Of a stretch of DNA of 34,163 nt, positions 16,077 through 24,712 are shown piece after piece; positions within the stretch are counted from its first letter, which is position 1; every line of letters begins with the position of its first letter. The notes beneath the pieces are model-generated. The model was not told the DNA's origin, searched no databases, and saw nothing but the letters and a program-made list of their open reading frames with translations. Position numbers and translations under genes: made by a program. The DNA comes from Clostridiaceae bacterium (lineage in GTDB: Bacteria > Bacillota > Clostridia > DSM-8532): NCBI GenBank assembly GCA_012719645.1, contig JAAXZX010000048.1, positions 1-34,163 on the forward strand, given 5' to 3'.

Positions 16077-16766
16077 CTACAGCGCGTTATGGGACCTGAA
16101 CCCTACAAGGCTGACATTTTCCACGCCTTCAACAGCCGTAAGGCTGTCGGTGAAAGCCGAGTCTCCCTTATTCAGGCGAACCTCGTATGTATATTCCGAT
16201 TCCTGCGCAAACGAGGCTTTTGCCTTAAAGCGGTACTTCCTGACATTTTTCTTTATGATCTCCTCGAGCTGGCCCTGGCTGACGCTCTGACTGGCGCTGA
16301 TCACCAGCACGAAAAGGTTCTCCCTGCCGGTAAACCTGCTCATTACCAACAGGACGATGCCTATGACAACGCAGCCCACAGTTGCAATAAAGTAAAACCC
16401 TGCGCCTATGGTAATTCCCGTGGTAATGGCCCAGAACATGTATATGATATCGATGGCTTCCTTAACCGCGGTTCTGAACCTGACAATGCTCAGGGCGCCC
16501 ACCATTCCGAGGGAAAGCAGGATATTGGACGTGATGGTCATAATGACCAGGGTGGTTATCATTGTCAGCGCCACCAGGGAGATGGAAAAGCTGTTTACAA
16601 AGGCAGGGGTGTTGTCGGACAGTCGGTAGATCAGGTAGATAAACATTCCTGCCAGGAAGGCAAACATCAGGGCGATGAGCACCTGGTTCAATGTAATGCC
16701 CTCAAAGGTCTGGGAGTTTAAAAAGTTGTTCTTGAAGATGTCCTGAAATGTTAATGGTCCGTTCAT
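16077..16766 (-). CDS. DUF4956 membrane protein
   Basis: 229 residues from the ATG at 16766, which has GGAGGAGG five bases upstream; an in-frame TTG at 16781 would sit on that site and is rejected. Four or so membrane helices occupy residues about 25-145. The stretch LGMVGALSIVRFRTAVKEAIDIIYMFW is the conserved core typical of DUF4956. A soluble C-terminal domain of about 75 residues follows (ISASQSVSQGQLEEI). The biochemical function is not established. Members are often encoded next to VTC-type polyphosphate polymerase domains, as here (37 bases downstream of that gene). A role as a membrane partner of that enzyme is an inference. Confidence 0.9.
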   Translation of the reverse strand: MNGPLTFQDIFKNNFLNSQTFEGITLNQVLIALMFAFLAGMFIYLIYRLSDNTPAFVNSFSISLVALTMITTLVIMTITSNILLSLGMVGALSIVRFRTAVKEAIDIIYMFWAITTGITIGAGFYFIATVGCVVIGIVLLVMSRFTGRENLFVLVISASQSVSQGQLEEIIKKNVRKYRFKAKASFAQESEYTYEVRLNKGDSAFTDSLTAVEGVENVSLVGFRSHNAL

Positions 16767-16803
16767 GGGATCCTCCTCCAAAAGTATCGTTCAGGCTGCT
16801 GCT

Positions 16804-17463
16804 TTACCGGTATATGCCAACCATTCTGCCATTGGCGTACTTGGAAATGGACTGGCGGGCGCCGGCCTCCTGGAAAACTGCTCTCAGATGATCAGGGAAC
16901 ACAGTGGTGTACTTTACTTCGAAAACCATGTTTTCAGGCGCAGGCAGGTTGACAAAACAAGCGGGTTTGTACAGGCACGGATTTTGGTTTATACTGGTTT
17001 TAATATTGGAATCAATGGTTATGCGCACGTTTCCCGGCTCGTAAACGAATGCCTTCCGCTGGTAACTGATAATGACCCGGGGTTTCAGCAGCATTGTATT
17101 AAGTTCGGGGAATTCATGTGAAAAGCTCCGGCTGCATTCCATGAAACGAAAATACTCTTCGTCGCTTATCGGGATGCTTTTCTTGGACACTATATCCCCG
17201 CGCTTATGCTTTCGCTCAAGCTTCTTGAATTCAAGGTTATCGTTATATATGCGGATGCGAAACTTGGGAAGCTTGTATGATCCGTCCAGCTTTCCTGTAA
17301 GGGCCTGGTCGTAAAAATCGTCGAAATAGAGAGATTTCACGTTGTATACGCCTTCGGCGCCGTTTTCGTCATAAGGAAGCATGTATTGAAGTTTTTTCTC
17401 GAGTATGGCTGCATTCGCTGGCGAGATACTAAATTTAAGCTCATATCTTAAAGTGTCGGTCAT
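16804..17463 (-). CDS. VTC-domain polyphosphate polymerase-like protein
   Basis: 219 residues. The fold is the triphosphate-tunnel type (CYTH/VTC superfamily), with the alternating charged strands that line the tunnel: RYELKFSI at the start, KFRIRIYN, FKKLERKHK, ISYQRKAFV, VRITIDSNIK and VFEVKYT. In yeast Vtc4 this domain makes polyphosphate from ATP. Bacterial members are predicted to act similarly, but most are untested. The gene has its own promoter and forms a two-gene operon with the DUF4956 membrane protein. In many Bacillota this pair is accompanied by a CotH-type kinase gene; none is seen here. The ATG has AGGA and GGGG just upstream. Confidence 0.92.
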   Translation of the reverse strand: MTDTLRYELKFSISPANAAILEKKLQYMLPYDENGAEGVYNVKSLYFDDFYDQALTGKLDGSYKLPKFRIRIYNDNLEFKKLERKHKRGDIVSKKSIPISDEEYFRFMECSRSFSHEFPELNTMLLKPRVIISYQRKAFVYEPGNVRITIDSNIKTSINQNPCLYKPACFVNLPAPENMVFEVKYTTVFPDHLRAVFQEAGARQSISKYANGRMVGIYR

Positions 17464-17517
17464 GTTCCTGCCCCGTCCATCATTCTTTTAATACTTCTCT
17501 TTAAAGACCTGCTGAAT

Positions 17518-17547
17518 ATTATATACAAACCATCCAGGTATTCGCAA
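17518..17547 (-). promoter_or_regulatory. Sigma-A-like promoter for the VTC-DUF4956 operon
   Basis: On the minus strand TTGCGA (4 of 6), an 18-bp spacer and a perfect TATAAT (17523-17518). It lies directly behind the stop codon of the amidohydrolase gene and about 55 bases before the VTC gene. Confidence 0.6.
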
Positions 17548-17548
17548 C

Positions 17549-18358
17549 TCATGATTCCTTACCTTTGAAAGGTTCGAGCCCCAGGAGCCTTGCAGCGTTC
17601 TTCCACAGGATGGCTTCCTTCTCCTCTTCGCTGAGACCAAGCCTGTTGAAGATGGAAAGCTCCCTGTCATGGTAGGTTATTGGATAGTCGGTCCCGAAAA
17701 GAACCTTGTCAACTCCGTGCTTCCGGATGATATTCACTGCACTATCAGGGTCCATGAAGGCAATCGCACTGGATGTGTCAAGCCAGAGGTTTCTTCCTAT
17801 AAGGTATTCCTCGGCTTCCTCCCACTGTTGGTGGCCGCCGAGATGGGCGGCTATGATCCTCAGTTCGGGGAACTTGTCCATGACATGGGCAATCCTCCTG
17901 GGCGATGCATGGTCCAGGTTTGCATCACCGGCATGCATGAGGACTGGCAGCCTTGAGCCAATACATCTGTAGATCCTGTCCATGCTGGGGCTGTCGGCAT
18001 CGAATCCCTGGAAATCGGGATGGAGCTTTATTCCCTTAAGTCCGGCTTCTATAAGGCGTTCTATCTCTGCCTCGGGATTTTCATAATCAGGATGGACTGT
18101 ACCGAAACCGATCATCATGCCGCCGCTGTTGCTGATGATCCAGTCGTTTACGCTGCGCACCTGTTTGGGTTTTGTGGCAGTGGAGTGGAATACGACATAA
18201 TCCACTCCCGACCTCTTCGCGCTGGCTTTCAGATCGCTCAGAAGACCGTTCCCGGCCATCCTGATCCCATAGTGGTTCCCTATTTGATCGACCGCTTTCC
18301 TTGCAATGGATTCGGGGAAAGCATGGGTATGAATATCTATTATCCCCAACAACAACAA
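17549..18358 (-). CDS. Metal-dependent hydrolase, amidohydrolase-2 family
   Basis: About 269 residues, a TIM-barrel metal hydrolase of the amidohydrolase/decarboxylase type. Likely metal and catalytic residues: the DIHTH pair (His10, His12), KLHPD near residue 117, MHAGD near 141, AAHLGG near 170 and the catalytic Asp in GTDYP near 219. The substrate cannot be told. The start is unusual: the frame opens with four consecutive TTG codons (18358-18347) just after GCGGGGGG, and no ATG or GTG gives a sensible N-terminus, so one of the TTGs probably serves. The gene lies 73 bases behind the FHA gene and may be read with the Tad locus, but its function looks unrelated to secretion. Confidence 0.9.
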   Translation of the reverse strand: MLLLGIIDIHTHAFPESIARKAVDQIGNHYGIRMAGNGLLSDLKASAKRSGVDYVVFHSTATKPKQVRSVNDWIISNSGGMMIGFGTVHPDYENPEAEIERLIEAGLKGIKLHPDFQGFDADSPSMDRIYRCIGSRLPVLMHAGDANLDHASPRRIAHVMDKFPELRIIAAHLGGHQQWEEAEEYLIGRNLWLDTSSAIAFMDPDSAVNIIRKHGVDKVLFGTDYPITYHDRELSIFNRLGLSEEEKEAILWKNAARLLGLEPFKGKES

Positions 18359-18431
18359 CCCCCCGCAGGTTTAGTCCAACGAGTCATTACTATTGCCGGT
18401 ATATAATTACAGGCATATCCATAATACACCT

Positions 18432-19982
18432 TTATCCAAAAAATTGGAACTCCTCATTGGCCAGCATGAACCTGTCGCCGCTTTTTATGGGGTGTCCGGT
18501 GTTTGGTTCGATCCTCGTCCCGTTGATATATGTTCCGTTACGGGTGTTCATGTCGGTAATGCAATATCCGTCCGGCCCTTTCGTAAGCTCTGCATGGATC
18601 CTGCCGATGGCAGGATTATTTATGCAGTAATCCACCTGCCCGGACATCCTTCCGATGCGGTACGGCCACTGCCTGATCACAACGGTTTCCCCATCTCCTC
18701 CCAGCCTTTTGATTGAAGGCATTGCATTTTCCTTTTGGTCGAGAAGAACTGTCCGATCGGCCGCGCATGCCGCCTCAATCGGCCCGTAAAGGTTTTCATC
18801 GGACCCGTGCCTTCTTTCGACGAAAGGTTTGGAATCCGAAACGGAAATGCCGTAAGAATTCTCAGAACGTGATTCCCGGGTTTCTGGCTGCGGTATGGAC
18901 TTGTTCACATATTCCACTTTCCGGTACATATGTTTTTTCGGCCCTTTCCCCCGTGAGGATGCAATGGCGCTGCTGATACGGGCATGGTTGCCTTTTTGCC
19001 CGTGTATCTTTTTCTCCACGAGCTTCTCGGTTTTTCTTTCCCTGGCAAAAGCCCTGGAACATACAAGCCACATAACCGCCCCGCCTATCAGTACCATCCC
19101 GGCAATCGTTGTCAGCATGTCGGGATTTTCCGGTTCAAAGACTCCCTTTGCTGCCATGGCGGCAAACAGGGCAATAATCGCTGCAATTGCCGAACCAAGG
19201 AACAGCCATGAACTTAATGGATATACCGTTCTTTTCTCCGTTACGGTACTGATGCGCGTTTCCTCGATTTCCGGCTTTTTCTGCCGGGATTGCTCCGGTC
19301 CTGAACCTGTAATTATCTGCTGTGCCCGGACATGGGCGGCCGCCTCGTCCAACGTCTGTGTATACGCCTTTGCAGGCTGGGTGTGATTCTGGCCGCGGGC
19401 GAAGTTATCCAGCCAGGAACTCAGCGTGTTCAGGCTGAAGTCCGGGGCCTTGAGCACCTCTATCAGGCGCTGGATGTAATTGTCGGCATCCTCATCCCTG
19501 AACTTCATATCCCGGATTATGAGGTTGGTGATAAACTGCCGCAGGGATTCGCTTATATCCTGCTCCATGCCTTTTATGGGAAGATAAACGAAAAATATCC
19601 TGTCATCGGCGGGTGAACCATAGATCATGCTGCTGTCCAGGATCAGCCCGCCATAATCCAGCAAGTGGTTTTCCAACTGGTCAAATACGCCTGTTATCTG
19701 GCGCAGATACTGCAGGAATTCGTGCCTTCCTGTCTCCTTTCGTTCCAGTATCTTATTAAGGGGGATCATGGAGGTGATATCATAGGAAATCCTGATTTCC
19801 TGGTCCACTTTCAGAATCTCCGACCTGAGAAGCATGGGGATCCGGTTGTTCTTCAGCATCTCAAGCTGATACCCGGACAGCCGGCTTTCATCCCTGAAGA
19901 TAAACCGCATCATGCTTCTGTTGGATTCGTTTTTAAACTCCTGGATACATTCCCCGATTCTGACATCCATCAGGATCACCAA
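18432..19982 (-). CDS. DUF6382-FHA domain membrane protein of the Tad locus
   Basis: About 516 residues. Residues about 10-165 match the style of DUF6382 (SRLSGYQLEMLKNN, ISYDITSMIPL, YGGLILDSSMIY). Two membrane helices follow at about 255-305. A low-complexity basic linker leads to a C-terminal FHA domain (about 435-516) with the phosphothreonine-binding motifs YRIGRMSG, GRIHAELT and NTRNGTYINGTRI. FHA domains bind phosphothreonine, so control by a Ser/Thr kinase is likely; no kinase is encoded nearby. The start is ambiguous: TTG at 19982, GTG at 19979 and ATG at 19970 are in frame behind GAGGAAAGGA. It is the last clear gene of the Tad operon, 27 bases behind the TadE/G-like gene. Confidence 0.9.
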   Translation of the reverse strand: MVILMDVRIGECIQEFKNESNRSMMRFIFRDESRLSGYQLEMLKNNRIPMLLRSEILKVDQEIRISYDITSMIPLNKILERKETGRHEFLQYLRQITGVFDQLENHLLDYGGLILDSSMIYGSPADDRIFFVYLPIKGMEQDISESLRQFITNLIIRDMKFRDEDADNYIQRLIEVLKAPDFSLNTLSSWLDNFARGQNHTQPAKAYTQTLDEAAAHVRAQQIITGSGPEQSRQKKPEIEETRISTVTEKRTVYPLSSWLFLGSAIAAIIALFAAMAAKGVFEPENPDMLTTIAGMVLIGGAVMWLVCSRAFARERKTEKLVEKKIHGQKGNHARISSAIASSRGKGPKKHMYRKVEYVNKSIPQPETRESRSENSYGISVSDSKPFVERRHGSDENLYGPIEAACAADRTVLLDQKENAMPSIKRLGGDGETVVIRQWPYRIGRMSGQVDYCINNPAIGRIHAELTKGPDGYCITDMNTRNGTYINGTRIEPNTGHPIKSGDRFMLANEEFQFFG

Positions 19983-20009
19983 TCCTTTCCTCGCATAATC
20001 AATGGGAAG

Positions 20010-21389
20010 CTATGCCGCTTCCTGCTCCCGGACACCATTGTTTTCCTCGGTTTCGGCCCCATCATCCGGTTTTGTATATATCCCGTAATCGTACCGGACC
20101 CTTACCTCGGATATGCCCATCCTTTTCAGTTCAGCGGCCGCTTCGCTGATCAGTTCATCAATATTGGGCAGGGCTTCCCTGGCGTTTTCCGGAAGGATGA
20201 TTATAACGATCCTCTCCTGGTTCGGCAGGTTCCACACTTCCGGATAATCTGTCGGTTCAAACTCCAGGAGCCTTTTTCCATGTCTCTTCAGTTCGGACTT
20301 TATGCGTCCGGGCTGGTCCTGGTAGGTTTTCATGAAGGGATTCAGGGTGAAAAGGTCGAACGCCTTTACTGTATGGTCGTCAAACATGAAGGCATCCACA
20401 ACGGGATATCTCTTCGAGGTCGGCTTAAAGGACATATTCAAACTCTTTGCCTCTTCTCTCAGCCTATCCAGTTCCTGGTCCTCTATTTCAAGCCCCCTGT
20501 CCCAGTACATCTTCTCGTTATCCATTTCGATCCATATGCTCCCGCCTTGTTTTTCCTCCTGCTCCTCACTGCGTACCGAAGGCCCCCTGCCCGATGTCCA
20601 TCCGATCACCTTTACCCGGTTGCTGAGTGTCAGTTTCGGAACCAGGCCAAAGGGAACCGGCGGGTTGACTGTATACGTTATTATGAATTCGAGGGACTCG
20701 CCATCTCCGAATATCTGTGTCTGGCTGAAGCTGATATCCCCGATGCCCAGGGTCTTCTTTACGTCCATGCCCGTTGCCGACCTTTTATCCAATTCCGCAT
20801 CCAGCATCAGGCGGGATATCAGGCAGACAATTTCTTTTCTTGCGGCATAGGCCGCTTTCTGGGCAAAAACCGTCAAAAGCAGCTTGATTTCCTGCTTGGG
20901 ATCCTTTATTATGCCTTTCACCAGTTCAACCACATCCCGGGCATCGCCAACAAGCTCCTTACCCAAAACTCCTGCGCTTCTGATACGGGTTTCCAGGTCC
21001 ACCGAGGGGTTTTGGTCGCTGATGTTGGACATCAGGCTGCTGAAGGAATCCACTGCCCCGATGATGGTGTCCGCCTGGCTTTTCAGTTCATCGGAAGCGC
21101 CCTGTCCCATCCTGTCAAGTTCGTCGGAATAGTCCTTGAGGCCGGAAACATGATAATAATAGCTGGCGTTTGAGATGCTCCTGGCTACTCTCTGCAGGGC
21201 TGACTGCATAACGTTGTAGGCCATGAACACCTTTATTATGTAGGCCAGGGAAAAAAGCGCTATCATGAATATGGGGATCACTACTGCCGCCTCAACAGTG
21301 GCGCTGCCCCTGGGGCTGCATATCGTGCGGCGACTGTCGGCGTTCCTGCCGGGAAGTCTGTCAGTAACCCTGGGCCCACTCGACAACAA
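20010..21389 (-). CDS. TadE/TadG-like pilin-related protein, long form
   Basis: 459 residues. The N-terminus has a class III prepilin-like signal: basic residues, then PRG followed by SATVEA with Glu at +5 and a hydrophobic helix (AAVVIPIFMIALFSLAYIIKVF). This is the TadE pattern. A prepilin peptidase could cleave after Gly28. The remaining 400 residues are extracytoplasmic, with a helical middle and a conserved-looking C-terminal segment (VWNLPNQERIVIIILPENAREALPN). The start is a TTG at 21389 with AAGGAGG nine bases upstream, lying within the end of the DUF5702 gene; the 29-base overlap suggests coupled translation. Much longer than classic TadE, so a TadG-like minor subunit is a fair alternative description. 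Confidence 0.85.
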   Translation of the reverse strand: MLSSGPRVTDRLPGRNADSRRTICSPRGSATVEAAVVIPIFMIALFSLAYIIKVFMAYNVMQSALQRVARSISNASYYYHVSGLKDYSDELDRMGQGASDELKSQADTIIGAVDSFSSLMSNISDQNPSVDLETRIRSAGVLGKELVGDARDVVELVKGIIKDPKQEIKLLLTVFAQKAAYAARKEIVCLISRLMLDAELDKRSATGMDVKKTLGIGDISFSQTQIFGDGESLEFIITYTVNPPVPFGLVPKLTLSNRVKVIGWTSGRGPSVRSEEQEEKQGGSIWIEMDNEKMYWDRGLEIEDQELDRLREEAKSLNMSFKPTSKRYPVVDAFMFDDHTVKAFDLFTLNPFMKTYQDQPGRIKSELKRHGKRLLEFEPTDYPEVWNLPNQERIVIIILPENAREALPNIDELISEAAAELKRMGISEVRVRYDYGIYTKPDDGAETEENNGVREQEAA

Positions 21390-24300
21390 TCATCGCCTCC
21401 TTGTCCTTTTTGAACCATTCCTCGGGAATGACCCAAAGGTCTATGTCTATCCAGGCCTTAACATAAAGGTAGGTATGATATTCCCTGATCGGCCTGGCAT
21501 TGTCGGGCAGTGCGGTCTCCATGTTAAGCTGGATCAGGTCGGCGCATCTCAAGGCCTTGTCTTCGGGGGTAACGGTCAGCAGCAGGAGCCTTAAATAATC
21601 GGTATAGTCCATCATGATAATCCGCCCCAGCACGTTGTTGGCGCCGCTGGTGCCTCCGCCCGATCCGCCCAGGACCCCCGAGATCTTGCCGGCTACCGCG
21701 TCAAATCCCTTTTCTATGGTTTCCTTCGCAAAGCCTTTCACCTTTTCCTTTAGCTTGCTGAATGCTGAAGATTCACTGAAAAGAATGTGACTTATCTTAT
21801 CCAGCAACGCCTTTTTGCAATCCGCTATGACCTGGGCCCCTTTATCCCTGATACCTTCACAGAATGAGGCGAGTTTGGACACCATGTAATCCCTGAGGGA
21901 TTCCAGGAAGCTTTCCACGGTGTCCCCGGCAATCCTGTCAATATCATCGAGGCTGATGCCGTTTACCAGGTCCTGCGCTTCCTGGCTCACGGTTTCGGAA
22001 ACCTCGCACCATGTGTCGGTGATTTCTGCGAAGATTACGTCAAGCTGGCTGCTGATAAAGGCCATGACAGTTTCCTCAAGGAATCTGGCCCCCTCGTCGA
22101 TATACTTTTCGGCCTTATCCACCACAAAATCCTTAACGCTTGCTATGACATTGTTGATCAGATAATCCACTAATGTACCCCATTGAATAACCCATGACTT
22201 GCTGGTTTTTATAAGGGGAACCTGCTCTCCTGCTATAAGCCTTTCCGCATCAAGCCACGATTCTGCGGCAGCCCAGCTTATAAGCAGGAAATTCTGGACT
22301 ATGGGCACCCCGAAAATGGTCCACCCGGCGATCGTTGTGGCCATGCTCAAAGTCTCGGCCAGCTTCTCGGGGTCTGTATAGACATGGAGCAGGTTGAATA
22401 AAAGGCGAATCACGATTATGGAGCGCTTTGCCGCGGCGATATTTTCTTTTTCCGAAGGGTTGCCGAAAATGATGTATTCAACTTCGGCCTTATCAAAGAA
22501 TGTCCTGTCGAGAGGCCTCAGCCATCCGATATCGTGTTCCAGGACATTTCCGACCGTGGTATAGTTCTTGAAGGCCGAGACTATGTACTCATTCATGTAA
22601 AGGCTTTTTACAAGGGATTCGCCGGCATCCATCAGAAGATCTCCGACGGTGCTGAAAAACTTCCTGATTCGCTCCAAGGCATTATCAAAAAAGCCCTTGT
22701 CCTGCTCATTTACGGTATCAACACCCTCTATGGGATCCTTTAGGGGATTGTTCAGAGTAAACCGGTCCTGCCGGGTCTGCCAGACATGCTCCGAGATCTC
22801 GGCAAGGCTTTCCTCGGAACTCGCACCGCCTCCCTTTGACGGCAGTTTCGTAAGCTCGTATATTTTCCTGGCAAACCCACCGTTTTCGCCGCCTTTTTTA
22901 CTGCCGCCGGCATCATTATTGCCGGATTCTCCGCTTTGAATAGCGCTGGCCGTATCACCCGTCTTTTTCCTTGCGTTTTCAAGTCCGGGGTTTTCGGCCT
23001 CCTTTTCAAGTTCAAGTCTCATTCCCTCGAAGTTGTTTGCGTACCATACTTCGAAGAGCTTCTGCTCCTTCTCGGTGACCGGCGGTGAAAGTTTATATTC
23101 AGGGATTGCATAAACACCCCTGGCGCTCATACTTGAATATTTGTCCATATCGCTTATATTGTTTACCAGATTATTATAATGGGACGTACAGTAGTAAGTA
23201 CCTGTATACATGCTGACGACAGTACCACCATCGCCTTTATCGCTTTTAAGGCCTTCGAGCTTTCTTATCTCGTTATCCAGCCCTATAGCAATTTCCATAT
23301 ATGAGTTATAGGCTGTTGTAACTGCAAACAGCCATGCGGAGACCCTGTTCTTGTTGCTTTCAAGCTGTTCAATAATGTTCTCCAGTTGTTGTATATCCAC
23401 GTTAATAAGCTTTTTTTCAAGGTCCGCATTTATCTTTTGGGAAACAGCGCTGTCCGGGCTTTCGTTCATGGAAGCTTCAAGGGATTTTTTCTCCTCCTGG
23501 ACCTGCTGTGCCTGGGTTTTAATCTCGTAAACCAGTTCAAGAGCCTTGGTGCAGTAATTCTCATGGAGTGCCAGGTGGTTGCTCAGATAATAAAGCAAAT
23601 CCGCTGATGTGAAGACCTTATTGTACATCGAGTTATAACAGGCCAGCAGATCATTCAGAAGAGCATCAATGGTCCTCCCCGCTCCGCTAAGCTGGAAATT
23701 AAGCCTTTCTAAGTTATCAAATGCGCTTTCCTTCGCCGATTTCCTGCTTTCATATTCAGGCTTGAGCCTGTTGATTTCTTCTTCGATGCTCCTTATTTCA
23801 GAGTCCTGGGATGGGTCTGTAACATTATTTTGTTCTTCTCCGCCTCCAGATACGCCGCTTTTGCCTTTCAGATTGCTAAGCCTTTCCTGCAGGTCTTTCA
23901 TTTTACCTTCCACTGATTCGAACGCTTCTTTGGCCGAGTTATATTCCGCCAATGCGGCTTCACTCTTAACCTTCAATTCCCTGTATTCGGCCATCTTTTC
24001 ATTTATGGTATCTATGGCTGTCTGCTGCGGCCTGCTTTTTTTTTCATCTTCATTGTTTGATTCTATTGCCAGAAGAGTCCAATAGGACAGATTATCCATT
24101 CCATTGTCTTTATTTATGTTTTTCATCTTCTGATCCATGAGCAGCGCAAAACAAACCATGTCCTCGCGCATCCCGTTGAGGAGCTTGTCCAGAGCCATAT
24201 TTCGCTCTACGATCTCCCCCTCTTTGGCAAGGCCTGCCATGCTCTTCAATTTTTCCAGGAATTCGCCGACAGCCTGTATGGGCGCCCGGTATTTCATGAA

Positions 24301-24684
24301 TTCTGTTACCTGCTGCTCCAGTACATAAGGCTCGGACAAATTATATATGGGTATTACTTCAACACGCCTTACCTTGAAATTATAGAGATCTGTAACACTG
24401 CCTCCGGCATCCTCGGGTGTGAGGTTATCGGACAGAAGCTCATATATCTCCTTTTCCATTGATTCAACGTCCCGCGGATGCATTGCCAAAAGTCCAAACT
24501 GTTCCTTAAGCTGCCTGTCGTAGGCAGCCAGCATGGATTCGGTGCAAAACTTTACAGAGGATTCTGCTATCCTGACGGCTTCGTTGTAGCGCGCCAGATC
24601 CATCAGAATACCGCTCAAAGGTATTAGAACGGACAGAAGTATACATATGAAAACAGTGATGCTTCCCTTTTCCCGTTTCATCAC
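21361..24684 (-). CDS. DUF5702 protein, giant pilin-like subunit of the Tad locus
   Basis: 1107 residues. The start is GTG at 24684 (or ATG at 24681) with AGGAAAGG upstream. A short basic N-terminus (MMKREKG) and a single hydrophobic helix (SITVFICILLSVLIPLSGILM) resemble a prepilin signal, with Phe instead of Glu at +5. The rest is predicted to lie outside the membrane. Residues about 215-330 and 385-480 are long heptad-like helices (coiled coils) split by a Ser/Gly-rich insert near 275. A polar low-complexity stretch near 585-610 follows. Conserved-looking C-terminal sequence is at about 1035-1095 (LRCADLIQLNMETAL, YLYVKAWIDIDLWVIPEEW). DUF5702 proteins occur in clostridial Tad loci; their role is not established. 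The size and coiled coils would suit a surface stalk or tip. Confidence 0.85.
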   Translation of the reverse strand: MMKREKGSITVFICILLSVLIPLSGILMDLARYNEAVRIAESSVKFCTESMLAAYDRQLKEQFGLLAMHPRDVESMEKEIYELLSDNLTPEDAGGSVTDLYNFKVRRVEVIPIYNLSEPYVLEQQVTEFMKYRAPIQAVGEFLEKLKSMAGLAKEGEIVERNMALDKLLNGMREDMVCFALLMDQKMKNINKDNGMDNLSYWTLLAIESNNEDEKKSRPQQTAIDTINEKMAEYRELKVKSEAALAEYNSAKEAFESVEGKMKDLQERLSNLKGKSGVSGGGEEQNNVTDPSQDSEIRSIEEEINRLKPEYESRKSAKESAFDNLERLNFQLSGAGRTIDALLNDLLACYNSMYNKVFTSADLLYYLSNHLALHENYCTKALELVYEIKTQAQQVQEEKKSLEASMNESPDSAVSQKINADLEKKLINVDIQQLENIIEQLESNKNRVSAWLFAVTTAYNSYMEIAIGLDNEIRKLEGLKSDKGDGGTVVSMYTGTYYCTSHYNNLVNNISDMDKYSSMSARGVYAIPEYKLSPPVTEKEQKLFEVWYANNFEGMRLELEKEAENPGLENARKKTGDTASAIQSGESGNNDAGGSKKGGENGGFARKIYELTKLPSKGGGASSEESLAEISEHVWQTRQDRFTLNNPLKDPIEGVDTVNEQDKGFFDNALERIRKFFSTVGDLLMDAGESLVKSLYMNEYIVSAFKNYTTVGNVLEHDIGWLRPLDRTFFDKAEVEYIIFGNPSEKENIAAAKRSIIVIRLLFNLLHVYTDPEKLAETLSMATTIAGWTIFGVPIVQNFLLISWAAAESWLDAERLIAGEQVPLIKTSKSWVIQWGTLVDYLINNVIASVKDFVVDKAEKYIDEGARFLEETVMAFISSQLDVIFAEITDTWCEVSETVSQEAQDLVNGISLDDIDRIAGDTVESFLESLRDYMVSKLASFCEGIRDKGAQVIADCKKALLDKISHILFSESSAFSKLKEKVKGFAKETIEKGFDAVAGKISGVLGGSGGGTSGANNVLGRIIMMDYTDYLRLLLLTVTPEDKALRCADLIQLNMETALPDNARPIREYHTYLYVKAWIDIDLWVIPEEWFKKDKEAMIVVEWAQGY

Positions 24685-24712
24685 ATAAACCGACCTTTCC
24701 TGCAGAAATACC

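Noticed and set aside
19665..21173. 502-codon open frame on the plus strand
   Set aside because: It lies antisense to the TadE/G-like and FHA genes, has no recognisable domain, and its composition is what the opposite-strand codon use produces.
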